Shown here in pieces: positions 49,455 to 57,734 of a stretch of 64,000 nt of DNA. Every line of letters begins with the position of its first letter. Positions within the stretch are counted from its first letter, which is position 1. The DNA lies in NCBI RefSeq assembly GCF_029893355.1, contig NZ_JARZAI010000012.1, positions 62,001 to 126,000 of the forward strand. The letters are read 5' to 3'. The notes beneath the pieces were generated by a model. It saw only the letters and a list, made by a program, of their open reading frames with translations, was not told the origin of the DNA and did not search any database. A program made the position numbers and the translations under genes. Source of the stretch: Kitasatospora sp. MAA4 (GTDB taxonomy: Bacteria > Actinomycetota > Actinomycetes > Streptomycetales > Streptomycetaceae).

Positions 49455-50965
49455 TGGGCCTGCTCCGGTTCGTTCTCGGCGGTGGATGTGGTTGCCAGCG
49501 TGCGCAGTTCGGTGCGCAGGGCCTTGCCGGCGGGATTGCGGGGCACTCGGTCGATACGGAGGAAGCGGCTCGGCCGCTTGTACGCGGCGAGGCCCGCGAT
49601 GCACAGGTCGAGCAGTTCCGCCTCGTCGAACGCCTCCGGCGCGGTCGGCTGGACGAAGGCCACCGGGGACTGCCCCCAGGTGGCGTCCGGTGCCGGGACG
49701 ACGACGACGTCCGCGACGTTCGGCGACTGGCGCAGTACGTGCTCGATCTCGGCGGGGTAGACGTTCTGGCCGCCGCGCAGGATCAGGTCGTTGCGGCGGT
49801 CGACGATCCAGATCCGGCCCTCGGGGTCGGCGTAGCCGAGGTCCTTGGTGATCAGCCAACCGTCGTGCAGCGCCTCGCCGGTGGCTTCGGGGTTCTTCCA
49901 GTAGCCCTGCATGAGCCCGTCGCCGCGGATCTCCAGCTCACCGATCGTCCCGGGCGGCACGGGCCGGCCCCGCTCGTCGACCAGCCGGGCGTCGGTGCCG
50001 AGCATCGGGCGTCCGACGCAGACCGCGCCGGGGACCAGCGGTTCGCCCACCGGGTTGTCGGACGCCAAGGACAGCACAGGGCCCCCGCCCTCGGTGATGC
50101 CGAAGATGGTCTGCGTCCTGACCGAGAGCCGGAGTTCGGCCTCGGCGGCGAGTTCGGCCGGCATCGGGGCCGCACCGTGCAGCAGGAGCCGGAGCGTGGA
50201 GAGGTCGGCGCCCGCCAGGCCCCGGGCGTCCAGCAGCAGCCGGACCATGGACGGCACCAGGAAGGCGTGTTCGACCTGCCAGCGCTCGATGGCCGCCAGG
50301 CAGCCCTGCGGCGTGAAGCGGTCCAGGACGCACACCGTGCCGCCGGCCGCCAGGTAGTCCAGGGCGATCACCATGCTGCCGTGGAAGAGCGGCCCGGCGT
50401 TGAGGAAGACGGTGCCGGGCGCGGGAGCCACGTCGGCGAGCCAGGACAGTGCGTTCAGCTTGAGGGAGCGCTGGTCGACGACAACTCCCTTGGCACGCCC
50501 GGTTGTTGCCGACGTGTGCAGGATCGCCACCGGATCGCCCAGCGCTGCCCGGGCGCCGATGCGGCCGGTGGCCTCGGGGAGGCTCTCGACGGTGCTGATG
50601 TCCAGCAGCGGGAGCCGGGGCCGGAGCCCGCCGAGCCGGTCCGCGTGGCCGGGCTCGGCGAGCACGGCGGAGGGTTCCACCGAGTCGAGGATGTCGGTGA
50701 TCTCCCGGTCGGTCAGCGCCGGATTGACCGGCACCGCGACCACCCCGGCCGCCGCGCAGGCCAGATAGGCCTCCAGCACCTCGACCCGGTTGCCGCTGAG
50801 CACCGCCAGCCGCCCGCCGGGCGGGACGTGCCCGGCCAGCAGCTCGGCCAGCGCGCCCACCTCACGGTGGAGTCGGCGCCAGCTGACGTCCCGGCGGGCG
50901 TCGCGCAGGGCGAGCGCGTCGGGCCGGCGGTCGAGACCGCGCTGGACCACGTGTCCGAGCCACAC
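49451..50965 (-). CDS. AMP-dependent acyl-CoA/ACP ligase 1
   Basis: This 504-residue ligase starts with GTG at 50965, one base after the carrier-protein stop. It has the P-loop-like ILHTSATTGRAKGVV, the FGITEGGG motif, GELEIRGDGLMQGYW, KDLGYADPEGRIWIVDRRND and the catalytic Lys in NPAGKALRTEL. This is the fatty-acid/aryl-CoA ligase branch of the superfamily. Directly next to a free acyl carrier protein, it likely loads that carrier. Anthranilate or a fatty acid are both plausible substrates. Confidence 0.87.
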   Translation of the reverse strand: MWLGHVVQRGLDRRPDALALRDARRDVSWRRLHREVGALAELLAGHVPPGGRLAVLSGNRVEVLEAYLACAAAGVVAVPVNPALTDREITDILDSVEPSAVLAEPGHADRLGGLRPRLPLLDISTVESLPEATGRIGARAALGDPVAILHTSATTGRAKGVVVDQRSLKLNALSWLADVAPAPGTVFLNAGPLFHGSMVIALDYLAAGGTVCVLDRFTPQGCLAAIERWQVEHAFLVPSMVRLLLDARGLAGADLSTLRLLLHGAAPMPAELAAEAELRLSVRTQTIFGITEGGGPVLSLASDNPVGEPLVPGAVCVGRPMLGTDARLVDERGRPVPPGTIGELEIRGDGLMQGYWKNPEATGEALHDGWLITKDLGYADPEGRIWIVDRRNDLILRGGQNVYPAEIEHVLRQSPNVADVVVVPAPDATWGQSPVAFVQPTAPEAFDEAELLDLCIAGLAAYKRPSRFLRIDRVPRNPAGKALRTELRTLATTSTAENEPEQAQ

Positions 50966-50966
50966 G

Positions 50967-51200
50967 TCAGTTCTCCTTCCCGGCAGCCGAGATCAGCTCG
51001 GCCACGGCGTTGATCGAGGTCAGGTCCGCCAGTTCCTCGTCGTCCAGAGCCCGGCCGAGGTACTCCTCGCAGGCGAGCGCCAGCTTGATCAGCTCGCCGG
51101 AGTTGACCCCGGCGCGCGCGAAGTCGCTGTCGTCGGTGAGCCGGTCGAGGAAGGCCGCGGTGTCCAGGCTGGCCCCGACCAGCGTGCGGGCGGTGCTCAT
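50967..51200 (-). CDS. Acyl carrier protein 1
   Basis: This 77-residue protein starts at the ATG at 51200, overlapping the upstream gene by 4 bases (ATGA). The phosphopantetheine site lies in FARAGVNSGELIKLAL; the serine at about 35 follows Asn instead of Asp, giving GVNS in place of GxDS. The helix pattern (CEEYLGRALDDEELADL) is that of a carrier protein. It sits between a ligase and a transglutaminase-fold protein. Confidence 0.78.
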   Translation of the reverse strand: MSTARTLVGASLDTAAFLDRLTDDSDFARAGVNSGELIKLALACEEYLGRALDDEELADLTSINAVAELISAAGKEN

Positions 51201-52213
51201 GCGGTCCTCCTCGGGCGGGCGCCGACGCCGGCCATCGCCCAGTAGGGGGCGGGCGCGTCGGCGAAGTAGACCAGCGGCTGCGCGCTCTCGGTGCGGCACG
51301 GCAGCAGCCGGTTGAAGCGGCCGCCGAAGCAGGCCTCGGCGAACTCGGGGGACTCGGCGACGCCCCTGGTCCGGTCGCCGAGCTTGGAGACGAAGCCGAA
51401 GACCGGGTCGAGCGACTTGTACACGCCGTCCTCGAAGACCTCGCACCAGGCGTGGTCGCTGCCGAAGAGCCCGAGCAGGTAGCCGCGCCGGGCGCGGGCC
51501 TGGTACCCGCGCTCCAGCAGCATGTCGGTGAGCAGCCGGGAGGCGACCACGCAGTCCGCCACACCCAGGCCCCAGGCCCGGTGGTGGTCCTCGCGCAGTG
51601 CCTCGGGGACGGTCTGGTAGAGCACGTCCCGGGCGGCCAGCGTGTTGACCACCTCGTCCCAGACGGCCCGGACGGCCGGGTCGTGGACGGTCCGGTCGGC
51701 GCCGGTGAGGCGGACGGCGATCTCGTAGCCGCCCTCGGCCAGCGGGCCGTCCGGCAGGCGCTGCCCGTCCAGCAGTTCGACCCCGGGGGCCTGGTCGTCG
51801 GGCAGCCGGACGCTGACCTCGGGCAACCGGGCGGCCGAGCCCTGCGGCGCCCCGGCGGCGGTACGGGCCGGGTGCACCCCGACCTCCCAGGAGCGCGGCT
51901 CGAACCAGCTCGGCCGAGCGGTGGCGGCGAAGCGCATCAGGAAGCGCAGCCCGAGTTCGGGGACGGTCTGGCCGGTGCCGCAGAACATCCCGACGTTCAT
52001 CAGGTCGTCGTAGTCGAAGAGCAGGGCGCCCTCGGTGTCGCGGCTGTGCGGCAGGCCGGCCGCGGCGAGTCTGCCGACCTGGTCGGGGGTGGCCCGCAGG
52101 GCGCGGGCGGCGGTGTCCACGCCGGTGTCGTAGCGGGCGATGTCCTTCGGCGCGGTACGGAACCGGCCGACGGCGTGGACGAGGGCCTCGGGCTGGGCGA
52201 GTTCGACCGTCAT
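51197..52213 (-). CDS. Transglutaminase-fold protein (possible amide-forming enzyme)
   Basis: This 338-residue protein starts at the ATG at 52213, overlapping the second carrier-protein gene. The Cys-His-Asp triad of the transglutaminase superfamily is visible: Cys221 in LGVADCVVASRLLTDML, His254 in SDHAWCEVFEDG, Asp269 in VYKSLDPVFGF. In andrimid synthesis the homologous fold (AdmF) forms an amide between two carrier-bound acyl groups in place of a condensation domain. With two carrier proteins flanking it and no NRPS module in the cluster, the same role is likely here. A protease-like or accessory role cannot be excluded. Confidence 0.78.
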   Translation of the reverse strand: MTVELAQPEALVHAVGRFRTAPKDIARYDTGVDTAARALRATPDQVGRLAAAGLPHSRDTEGALLFDYDDLMNVGMFCGTGQTVPELGLRFLMRFAATARPSWFEPRSWEVGVHPARTAAGAPQGSAARLPEVSVRLPDDQAPGVELLDGQRLPDGPLAEGGYEIAVRLTGADRTVHDPAVRAVWDEVVNTLAARDVLYQTVPEALREDHHRAWGLGVADCVVASRLLTDMLLERGYQARARRGYLLGLFGSDHAWCEVFEDGVYKSLDPVFGFVSKLGDRTRGVAESPEFAEACFGGRFNRLLPCRTESAQPLVYFADAPAPYWAMAGVGARPRRTA

Positions 52214-52497
52214 GCCCGGGCGCTCCTTGCCACCAGGTCGGCCACGAAGCCGGCCAGTTCGGCGACGGTCGCGGTCTCGAAGAGGAAGTCGTCCGGGATG
52301 ACCACGTCGCACTCGTCCTCGATCTCGGTGATCGCGCGCAGGGCCTTGACCGATTCGATACCGGGGACGGCCGAGAGCGGCTTGGCCGGGTCGATGGCCT
52401 CGACCGGGACACCGGAGTGGCCGGCCAGGGCGGTCCGGACGACGCCGAGGATGCGGACGTCGTGGCGGGCCTGCAGGTCGCTGCTGGTGATGCTCAT
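52210..52497 (-). CDS. Acyl carrier protein 2
   Basis: This 95-residue protein starts at the ATG at 52497. The expected pantetheine serine lies in SAVPGIESVKALRAI. The surrounding acidic helix (ITEIEDECDVVIPDDFLFET) is typical of carrier proteins. Its start overlaps the stop of the fatty acyl-AMP ligase gene by 4 bases, which suggests that ligase charges it. Confidence 0.83.
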   Translation of the reverse strand: MSITSSDLQARHDVRILGVVRTALAGHSGVPVEAIDPAKPLSAVPGIESVKALRAITEIEDECDVVIPDDFLFETATVAELAGFVADLVARSARA

Positions 52498-54221
52498 GTG
52501 GTGGTTCCCTTCGATGAGTTGGCCAAGGAGGCGGCCGTGGTCGCCGGCTCGCGGTAGAGCAGGGCGGCGGCCGAGCGCTTGACCTTGCCGGAGCTGGTGA
52601 ACGGGATGCTGGACGGCGCCACCGGGCAGACGTCGGCCGAGCCGAGGCCGAGCCGCCCGGCCAGCCGGGTGCGGATCTCCTGGCTGACCTCGGCGGCCTG
52701 GCCGGGGTCGAGCTTGGTCTCCCAGAGCACGACCATCCGCTCGTCACCGTCCGAGCCCCAGGCGAAGGCGGCGCAGTGCCTGCGGTCCACGCCGGGGGTG
52801 TTGCGCACGATGTCCTCGACGTCCTCGGCGTAGTAGTTGTGGCCGTGGACGATCGCCATCGCCTTGATCCGGCCGACCACGTAGAGCTCGCCGTCGAGCT
52901 GGAAGCCGATGTCGCCGGTGCGCAGCCAGCCGTCCGGGCTGAACGGCTGCTGCTCGGGGGCGAGCCCCAGGTACCCGGAGGTGACGGAGGGGCCGCTGAT
53001 CTGGACCTCGCCGACGGTGCCGGCCGGCAGCGGCTGGCCGGGGCGGTCGGGGTGGGCGATCCGGACCCGCACTCCGTCCACCGGGGTGCCGCAGGAGACC
53101 ACGCTGCGCGCCTGCGGGTGGTCCGCCGGGAGCGGCGTGACGTGGGCGCCCGGTGTGAGTTCCAGCCGGTCGACGTCGATGCTGCGGTACTGCGCGAACG
53201 GTCGGCCGGTGCTGACGATCAGCGTGGCCTCGGCCAGCCCGTACTGCGGCTGGACGACCTGCGGGCGCAGCCCGGCCGGCCCGAAGGCGGCCTGGAAGGC
53301 GTGCAGGCTGCGCAACTGGACGGGCTCCGAGCCGTTGCCGGCCAGCCGCCAGCGGGACAGGTCGAGCCCGTCCGGCAGGCCCTCGGCCGCGGCCGCGGCC
53401 GTCAGGTGGTCGTAGAAGAAGTTCGGCGCGGGCGCGGCGGTGGCCCCGGCCTCGGCGAACGCGGCCAGCCAGCGCAGCGGCCGGCGGACGAAGTCGCCCG
53501 GCTGCCACAGGTGCACCCTGCTGCCCCGGCGCAGCGCGTTCAGCAGGGTGAACAGGCCCATGTCGTGGAAGAGCGGGAGCCAGAGCCCGAGGTGGTCCTC
53601 GGGGGACCACTCGGTGCCCGAGGCGATGGCGTCCAGGCCGGCCGAGACGGCCGCGTGCCCGAGGACGACGCCCTTGGGAGCGGAGGTGCTGCCGGAGGTG
53701 TACTGGATGACCGCCGGGGTGTCGCCGCCGAGGCCGGTCGGCGGCAACTCGGCGTGATCGGCCGGGGGTTCGGCGATGTCGATGATCCGAAGCCCGGGGA
53801 CGACCAGCCGGATCCGGTTCAGGATCCGATGGCCGACCGAGCCGTCCACCAGGATCGCGTCCAGCGAGGCGTCCTCGGAGATCCGCCGGATGTGCTCGGC
53901 GTAGGCCTCCACGCCGCCGAAGGCCACCGGGAGGGCCAGCGGTACGGCGGCGGCGTCCAGGCGCAGCAGCGCGAGCAGGCCCCGGACCCACGGCTCGCCG
54001 TTGGCCATCAGCAGCCCGGCGCGGCGCACCGGGCGGCCGGAGTCGGCGGCGTCCGGGGAGTCCGGGCCCGCGCCGACCAGCAGCGCACCGGCGGTCCGCT
54101 CGGCACGGTCGAGCAGCTCGGGGCCGGTGACCGGGCCGCAGTCCCGGGACGGGGTGTGCAGCACGGTGCCGTCGTGCACGGATTCGGCCAGCAGGTGCCA
54201 GAGATGGGTCATCGTCGTCAC
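52494..54221 (-). CDS. Fatty acyl-AMP ligase (FAAL-like)
   Basis: This protein has 575 residues from the GTG at 54221, which overlaps the upstream stop; ATG 54212 is close by. The FAAL mark WLPLFHDMGLF is clear, with IQYTSGSTSAPKGVVL, QPQYGLAEATLIVS, WLRTGDIGFQLDGELYVVGR and the catalytic Lys in TSSGKVKRSA. FAALs activate fatty acids and pass them straight to a carrier protein without CoA. The adjacent carrier protein 2 is the probable acceptor. This indicates a lipid part in the product. Confidence 0.88.
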   Translation of the reverse strand: MTTMTHLWHLLAESVHDGTVLHTPSRDCGPVTGPELLDRAERTAGALLVGAGPDSPDAADSGRPVRRAGLLMANGEPWVRGLLALLRLDAAAVPLALPVAFGGVEAYAEHIRRISEDASLDAILVDGSVGHRILNRIRLVVPGLRIIDIAEPPADHAELPPTGLGGDTPAVIQYTSGSTSAPKGVVLGHAAVSAGLDAIASGTEWSPEDHLGLWLPLFHDMGLFTLLNALRRGSRVHLWQPGDFVRRPLRWLAAFAEAGATAAPAPNFFYDHLTAAAAAEGLPDGLDLSRWRLAGNGSEPVQLRSLHAFQAAFGPAGLRPQVVQPQYGLAEATLIVSTGRPFAQYRSIDVDRLELTPGAHVTPLPADHPQARSVVSCGTPVDGVRVRIAHPDRPGQPLPAGTVGEVQISGPSVTSGYLGLAPEQQPFSPDGWLRTGDIGFQLDGELYVVGRIKAMAIVHGHNYYAEDVEDIVRNTPGVDRRHCAAFAWGSDGDERMVVLWETKLDPGQAAEVSQEIRTRLAGRLGLGSADVCPVAPSSIPFTSSGKVKRSAAALLYREPATTAASLANSSKGTTT

Positions 54222-55813
54222 CGGGCCCCGGCGAGGGCGGCCGAGCGGCCGAGGCGGCTGCCGAGCCGCTGGCGCAGCACCGCGCGACGGACCTTGTACG
54301 AGCCGGTGACCGGCATGGCCTCCCACTCCCAGAAGCAGACGGTGAGTTCGGGCAGACCGACCTCGGCCGCCACCGCGTGGAACCGCTCGCGGTCCGGGAC
54401 CGAGCCGGGGCGCGGGCAGGCGACGGCGAAGATCCCGCCGTCCTCGGACTTGATCAGCACCAGCTCGACCAGTTCGGGCAGCGCCTCCAGCAGCCGGTCC
54501 TCCTTCTCCAGCAGGCTGTCCACGCCGTCCACGTGCTCGACCTCGCGGTCCAGCAACTCAAGTGATCCGTCCGCCAGTTGACGGCCGATGTCGCCCATCG
54601 GCCACCACGAGTCCTCGGGCGGCATGGCCGGCCCGCCGACATAGCCGCGCATCCGGCCGGTCGAGCGGGTCTCGATCCGGCCCGGCGTGCCGGCGGGGAC
54701 GGGCGCGCCCGCCTCGTCGACGATCCGGACCTCCATCCCGCCGCCCGAGTGGCCGACGTTGCGCGGCGAGTAGTGCGCCGACTCGTCCCGGGTGACGACG
54801 CGCAGGCTGATCGGGCCCGACTCGGTCTGCCCGTACGCCTGGAGGTAGTGCGCTCCGGGCTGGTCGGAGGCGCTGAGCAGGGTGCGCACGGTGCGCGGGT
54901 GCATCGCGTCGAAGGTGCTGATGAACCGCTCGACGCCGCCGAACGGACGGTCGGGGTCGGCGGCCAGCTGCTCCCACTGGATGAAGATGTTCGGGTGGGT
55001 CTCCACCGAGGTGGGGCGGTGCTCCAGCAGCAGCCGCTTGACGTTCTCGGGCGACGGGTCGGCGATGGAGAGCGAGGCCATCGACGTCTCCAGCGAGGCG
55101 AGCGTGCCGGCGCAGGTCCGGGCGTGCACGAAGGAGAGGTGCTTGGCGTTGAGGTCGGCCGGGTTGTACTGGTCCCGGAAGATCATGATCATCGGGGCGA
55201 CCATGCCGAACAGCGACCGCGTCGAGTGCGCGGCGAGCTTCGGCGCGCCGGTGGTGCCCGAGGAGTGGGTGATGACGAACCAGTCGTCCTCGTCGCGCGG
55301 GGCCGCGACGTGCGGGGCGCGGTCCTGCACCGGGAGCACCCAGTCGGCGTCGGTGGGCTCCAGCGACAGCACGCTGCGGGTGAGCAGGCTCAGCGCGTGC
55401 CGGTGCTCGGCCAGGCGGGCCAGGCCGAGTGAGTCGACCAGCACGTACGGGTTGCCCAACCGGGCGAAGCACTCGAGGAGTTCGCCGGTCTCCATCGCCG
55501 ACGAGAGCAGGGCGGGCAGCGCGCCGATCCGGCCGAGCGCGCACATCACGCCCTCGACCTCGATGTGGTTGCGCTGCACCACCGCGACGGTGTCCCCGCG
55601 CCGGATGCCGGCGGCCCAGAAGCGGTCCGCGTAGTCCTCGACGGCTACGGCGAACTCGGCGAAGGTGGTGACCGGGCCGTCGTACGTCCGCCAGGGAAGG
55701 TCGGAGCGGAACGGGGTGTCGGGGTGCTTGGCCGCGGCGATCTCGGGCAGCACGCCCAGCGGCGCGGTGGGCTGCGGAACGGTGCCCAGCTGGAGTGCGG
55801 ATACGTCAGGCAT
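54218..55813 (-). CDS. AMP-dependent acyl ligase 3
   Basis: This 531-residue protein starts at the ATG at 55813 behind AGAGGGA and is the first gene of the reverse operon. The motifs are VITHSSGTTGAPKLAAHS, YLQAYGQTESGPISL, MGDIGRQLADGSLELLDREV and the C-terminal VTGSYKVRRAVLRQ with the catalytic Lys. SWWPMGDIG replaces the common GWxxTGD. It is a divergent ligase whose substrate is not predictable. The ECF sigma gene lies upstream on the opposite strand. Confidence 0.85.
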   Translation of the reverse strand: MPDVSALQLGTVPQPTAPLGVLPEIAAAKHPDTPFRSDLPWRTYDGPVTTFAEFAVAVEDYADRFWAAGIRRGDTVAVVQRNHIEVEGVMCALGRIGALPALLSSAMETGELLECFARLGNPYVLVDSLGLARLAEHRHALSLLTRSVLSLEPTDADWVLPVQDRAPHVAAPRDEDDWFVITHSSGTTGAPKLAAHSTRSLFGMVAPMIMIFRDQYNPADLNAKHLSFVHARTCAGTLASLETSMASLSIADPSPENVKRLLLEHRPTSVETHPNIFIQWEQLAADPDRPFGGVERFISTFDAMHPRTVRTLLSASDQPGAHYLQAYGQTESGPISLRVVTRDESAHYSPRNVGHSGGGMEVRIVDEAGAPVPAGTPGRIETRSTGRMRGYVGGPAMPPEDSWWPMGDIGRQLADGSLELLDREVEHVDGVDSLLEKEDRLLEALPELVELVLIKSEDGGIFAVACPRPGSVPDRERFHAVAAEVGLPELTVCFWEWEAMPVTGSYKVRRAVLRQRLGSRLGRSAALAGAR

Positions 55814-56050
55814 GCGGATTCCCTCTGCTCGGCATTGCTGATGGCACGCCGGAGTACGGCGTGTCTGGATGTGGGGGGTGTCAGCGCTCGGTTCGGCACT
55901 CCGGAGGTCGTCCGGACGGGGGCGAAAAGCCCGACACCGGATAAGAGCGAGGGGAGACCTGACACACTCCACCGATCCTCGAGAATTTCTCCGGACTTCG
56001 GTTTGGGGCTCGCAGGGAGCGTTCCGGCGGTTTGGCTCCTCTTATCGGGT
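55814..56050. promoter_or_regulatory. Divergent promoter region of the anthranilate cluster
   Basis: These 237 bases separate the long reverse operon (ligase 3 to DAHP synthase) from the forward sigma factor gene, so they must hold promoters in both directions. No clear -35/-10 pair was recognised by eye, as expected if the alternative sigma factors encoded nearby read it. Confidence 0.45.
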
Positions 56051-56599
56051 ATGAGTCGAGCAGAGCTCCAACCGGCCCTGGAGGAACAGGCCCTCACCCC
56101 ATGGGAGATCGCCGCCCCCCTGGTGCGCGCCGCGCAGGCGGGCGACGTGATAGCGCTCAACGACCTGATGGAGCTGCTGCTTCCGTACGTCGGGCGGCTG
56201 TGCCGTCCGATCGCCCTGGCCGAGAGCGCGGACGCCATACAGGAGGCGCTGATCGTGGTGTTCCGGGGAATCGGGGGCCTGAAGGACCCGAGCGCGCTGT
56301 ACGGCTGGGTGCGCACCATCACCGTCCGGGAGGCCGTCCGGGTGGCCCGCCGCGCCTCCCGCGAGACGCCGGTCCCCGATGTCGGCGACCAACCGGTACT
56401 GGCCGACAGCGAGTTGGCCACCGACGTGCACGACGTCCTGGGCCGGCTCTCGTCCGAGCACCGGGCGATCCTGGTGCTGAGGGAGTTGGAGGGGCTGAGC
56501 GAGCAGGCGGCGGGCGAGGTGCTGGGGCTGGCCCGAGGCACCGTCAAGTCGCGGCTGAGCCGGGCCCGTAGCAGCTTCCGTACGGCCTGGACGGCGTGA
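56051..56599 (+). CDS. ECF-type RNA polymerase sigma factor 1
   Basis: This 182-residue sigma factor starts at the ATG at 56051. Region 2 is AAQAGDVIALNDLMELLLPY through ESADAIQEALIVVFRGI, and region 4 is LGRLSSEHRAILVLRELEGL with EQAAGEVLGLARGTVKSRLS. No anti-sigma factor gene is adjacent. It is divergent from the biosynthetic operon and closely resembles the sigma factor at 61190, so the two probably control this cluster. Confidence 0.88.
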   Translation: MSRAELQPALEEQALTPWEIAAPLVRAAQAGDVIALNDLMELLLPYVGRLCRPIALAESADAIQEALIVVFRGIGGLKDPSALYGWVRTITVREAVRVARRASRETPVPDVGDQPVLADSELATDVHDVLGRLSSEHRAILVLRELEGLSEQAAGEVLGLARGTVKSRLSRARSSFRTAWTA

Positions 56600-56603
56600 G
56601 AAA

Positions 56604-56639
56604 CCGGGGGCGGCGGCCCGCGATGACCGCCGCCCCCGG
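56604..56639. terminator. Stem-loop between sigma factor and hydrolase genes
   Basis: CCGGGGGCGGCGG (56604-56616) pairs with CCGCCGCCCCCGG (56627-56639) around a 10-base loop, between two convergent genes. Confidence 0.75.
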
Positions 56640-56645
56640 GCCGGT

Positions 56646-57545
56646 TCAGGCGGGGGTCTCGAAGAGCTCCAGGGCGGCCCTGGCGACCACCTCCGGCCGC
56701 TCCTCGTGCAGGTAGTGCCCGCAGCCGGGCACGGCGGTGGTTCGCAGCGCGTCGGCGTTGCGCTCCCCGCCCGGCAGCACGCTGGGCGGCAGGACGAAGT
56801 CGTGCTCCCCGGTGAGCAGATGGGTCGGCGTGCTGAGTCGCAGCTTGCGGTACCGGCCGAGCGCCAGGCTCGCCACGTCCCGCAGCGCGAAGGCGCGGTG
56901 CAGGGCCTCGCCCGCCCTGGCGGCGCCCGGCTCGGCGCTCGAGGACACGAACTCCTCCAGCGCGCCGCCGCCCCAGACGGACTGGTCGACCACGCCGCGG
57001 CGCAGCAGGTAGCGGGTGAACCCCGGCCGGTGGCGCAGCAGGTAGCGGCCGAGCAGTGGTGCCTCCAGCAGCGCGGTGTACCAGAACCGCCAGGACTGCG
57101 GCGCCAGCCGGTGGTGCAGCGGCCAGGGGTGCACGATGTTCAGTGCCAGGAACTGCCGGAAGCGCTCGGGTGCGCGCAGGCAGAGCATGAACCCGACCCA
57201 GGCGCCCCACTCGTGCCCGATCAGCCGGACGGACGGCAGCTCCAGCGCGTCCATCAGGGCCAGCACGTCGTCGGCCCTGGTGCCGGTGTCGTACCCGTGG
57301 GCGGGGGCGTCCGACCAGCCGAAGCCGCGCAGGTCCGGAATGATCAGCCGGTACCGGTCCGACAGCAGCGGGGCGACCCGCCGCCAGGCGTACCAGTGCT
57401 GGGGGAACCCGTGCAGCAGCAGCACCGGCTCGCCCTGGCCGACCTCGGCGACATGCAGGCGGACCCCGCCGATGTCGACGAATCGGTGGCGCACACCGGG
57501 CAGCGGCGGGAAGGGCCTGGCCCCGTCGGGGGTGGTGACGGTCAT
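56646..57545 (-). CDS. Alpha/beta hydrolase (epoxide hydrolase-like)
   Basis: This 299-residue protein starts at the ATG at 57545. It has the oxyanion-region HGFPQHWYAWRRVAPLL, the strand LIIPDLRGFGWSDAP, and a nucleophile elbow GHEWGAW with Glu flanked as in GHxWG haloalkane dehalogenase/epoxide hydrolase relatives. Here the nucleophile position reads Glu instead of Asp or Ser, so activity needs caution. The catalytic His lies in VPGCGHYLHEERPE. It is divergent from the MMPL exporter gene at 57735. Confidence 0.8.
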   Translation of the reverse strand: MTVTTPDGARPFPPLPGVRHRFVDIGGVRLHVAEVGQGEPVLLLHGFPQHWYAWRRVAPLLSDRYRLIIPDLRGFGWSDAPAHGYDTGTRADDVLALMDALELPSVRLIGHEWGAWVGFMLCLRAPERFRQFLALNIVHPWPLHHRLAPQSWRFWYTALLEAPLLGRYLLRHRPGFTRYLLRRGVVDQSVWGGGALEEFVSSSAEPGAARAGEALHRAFALRDVASLALGRYRKLRLSTPTHLLTGEHDFVLPPSVLPGGERNADALRTTAVPGCGHYLHEERPEVVARAALELFETPA

Positions 57546-57734
57546 CGGTACGGCTCCCTGGCTGGTCGGGACCGGGAGCCCGTGCTCCCGGCGGTTGCTG
57601 TGTCCTGTCAGGAGGGCCGGGCAGGGGACGAGGTTCCCGTGGAAATCCCTCGGAACCTCCGGGCGGGCCGCCCCCTCCTGTTTCCGTGACGGCTTATCCG
57701 ATGCCGATGGAACTCGACGACCAGGGAGAACGAC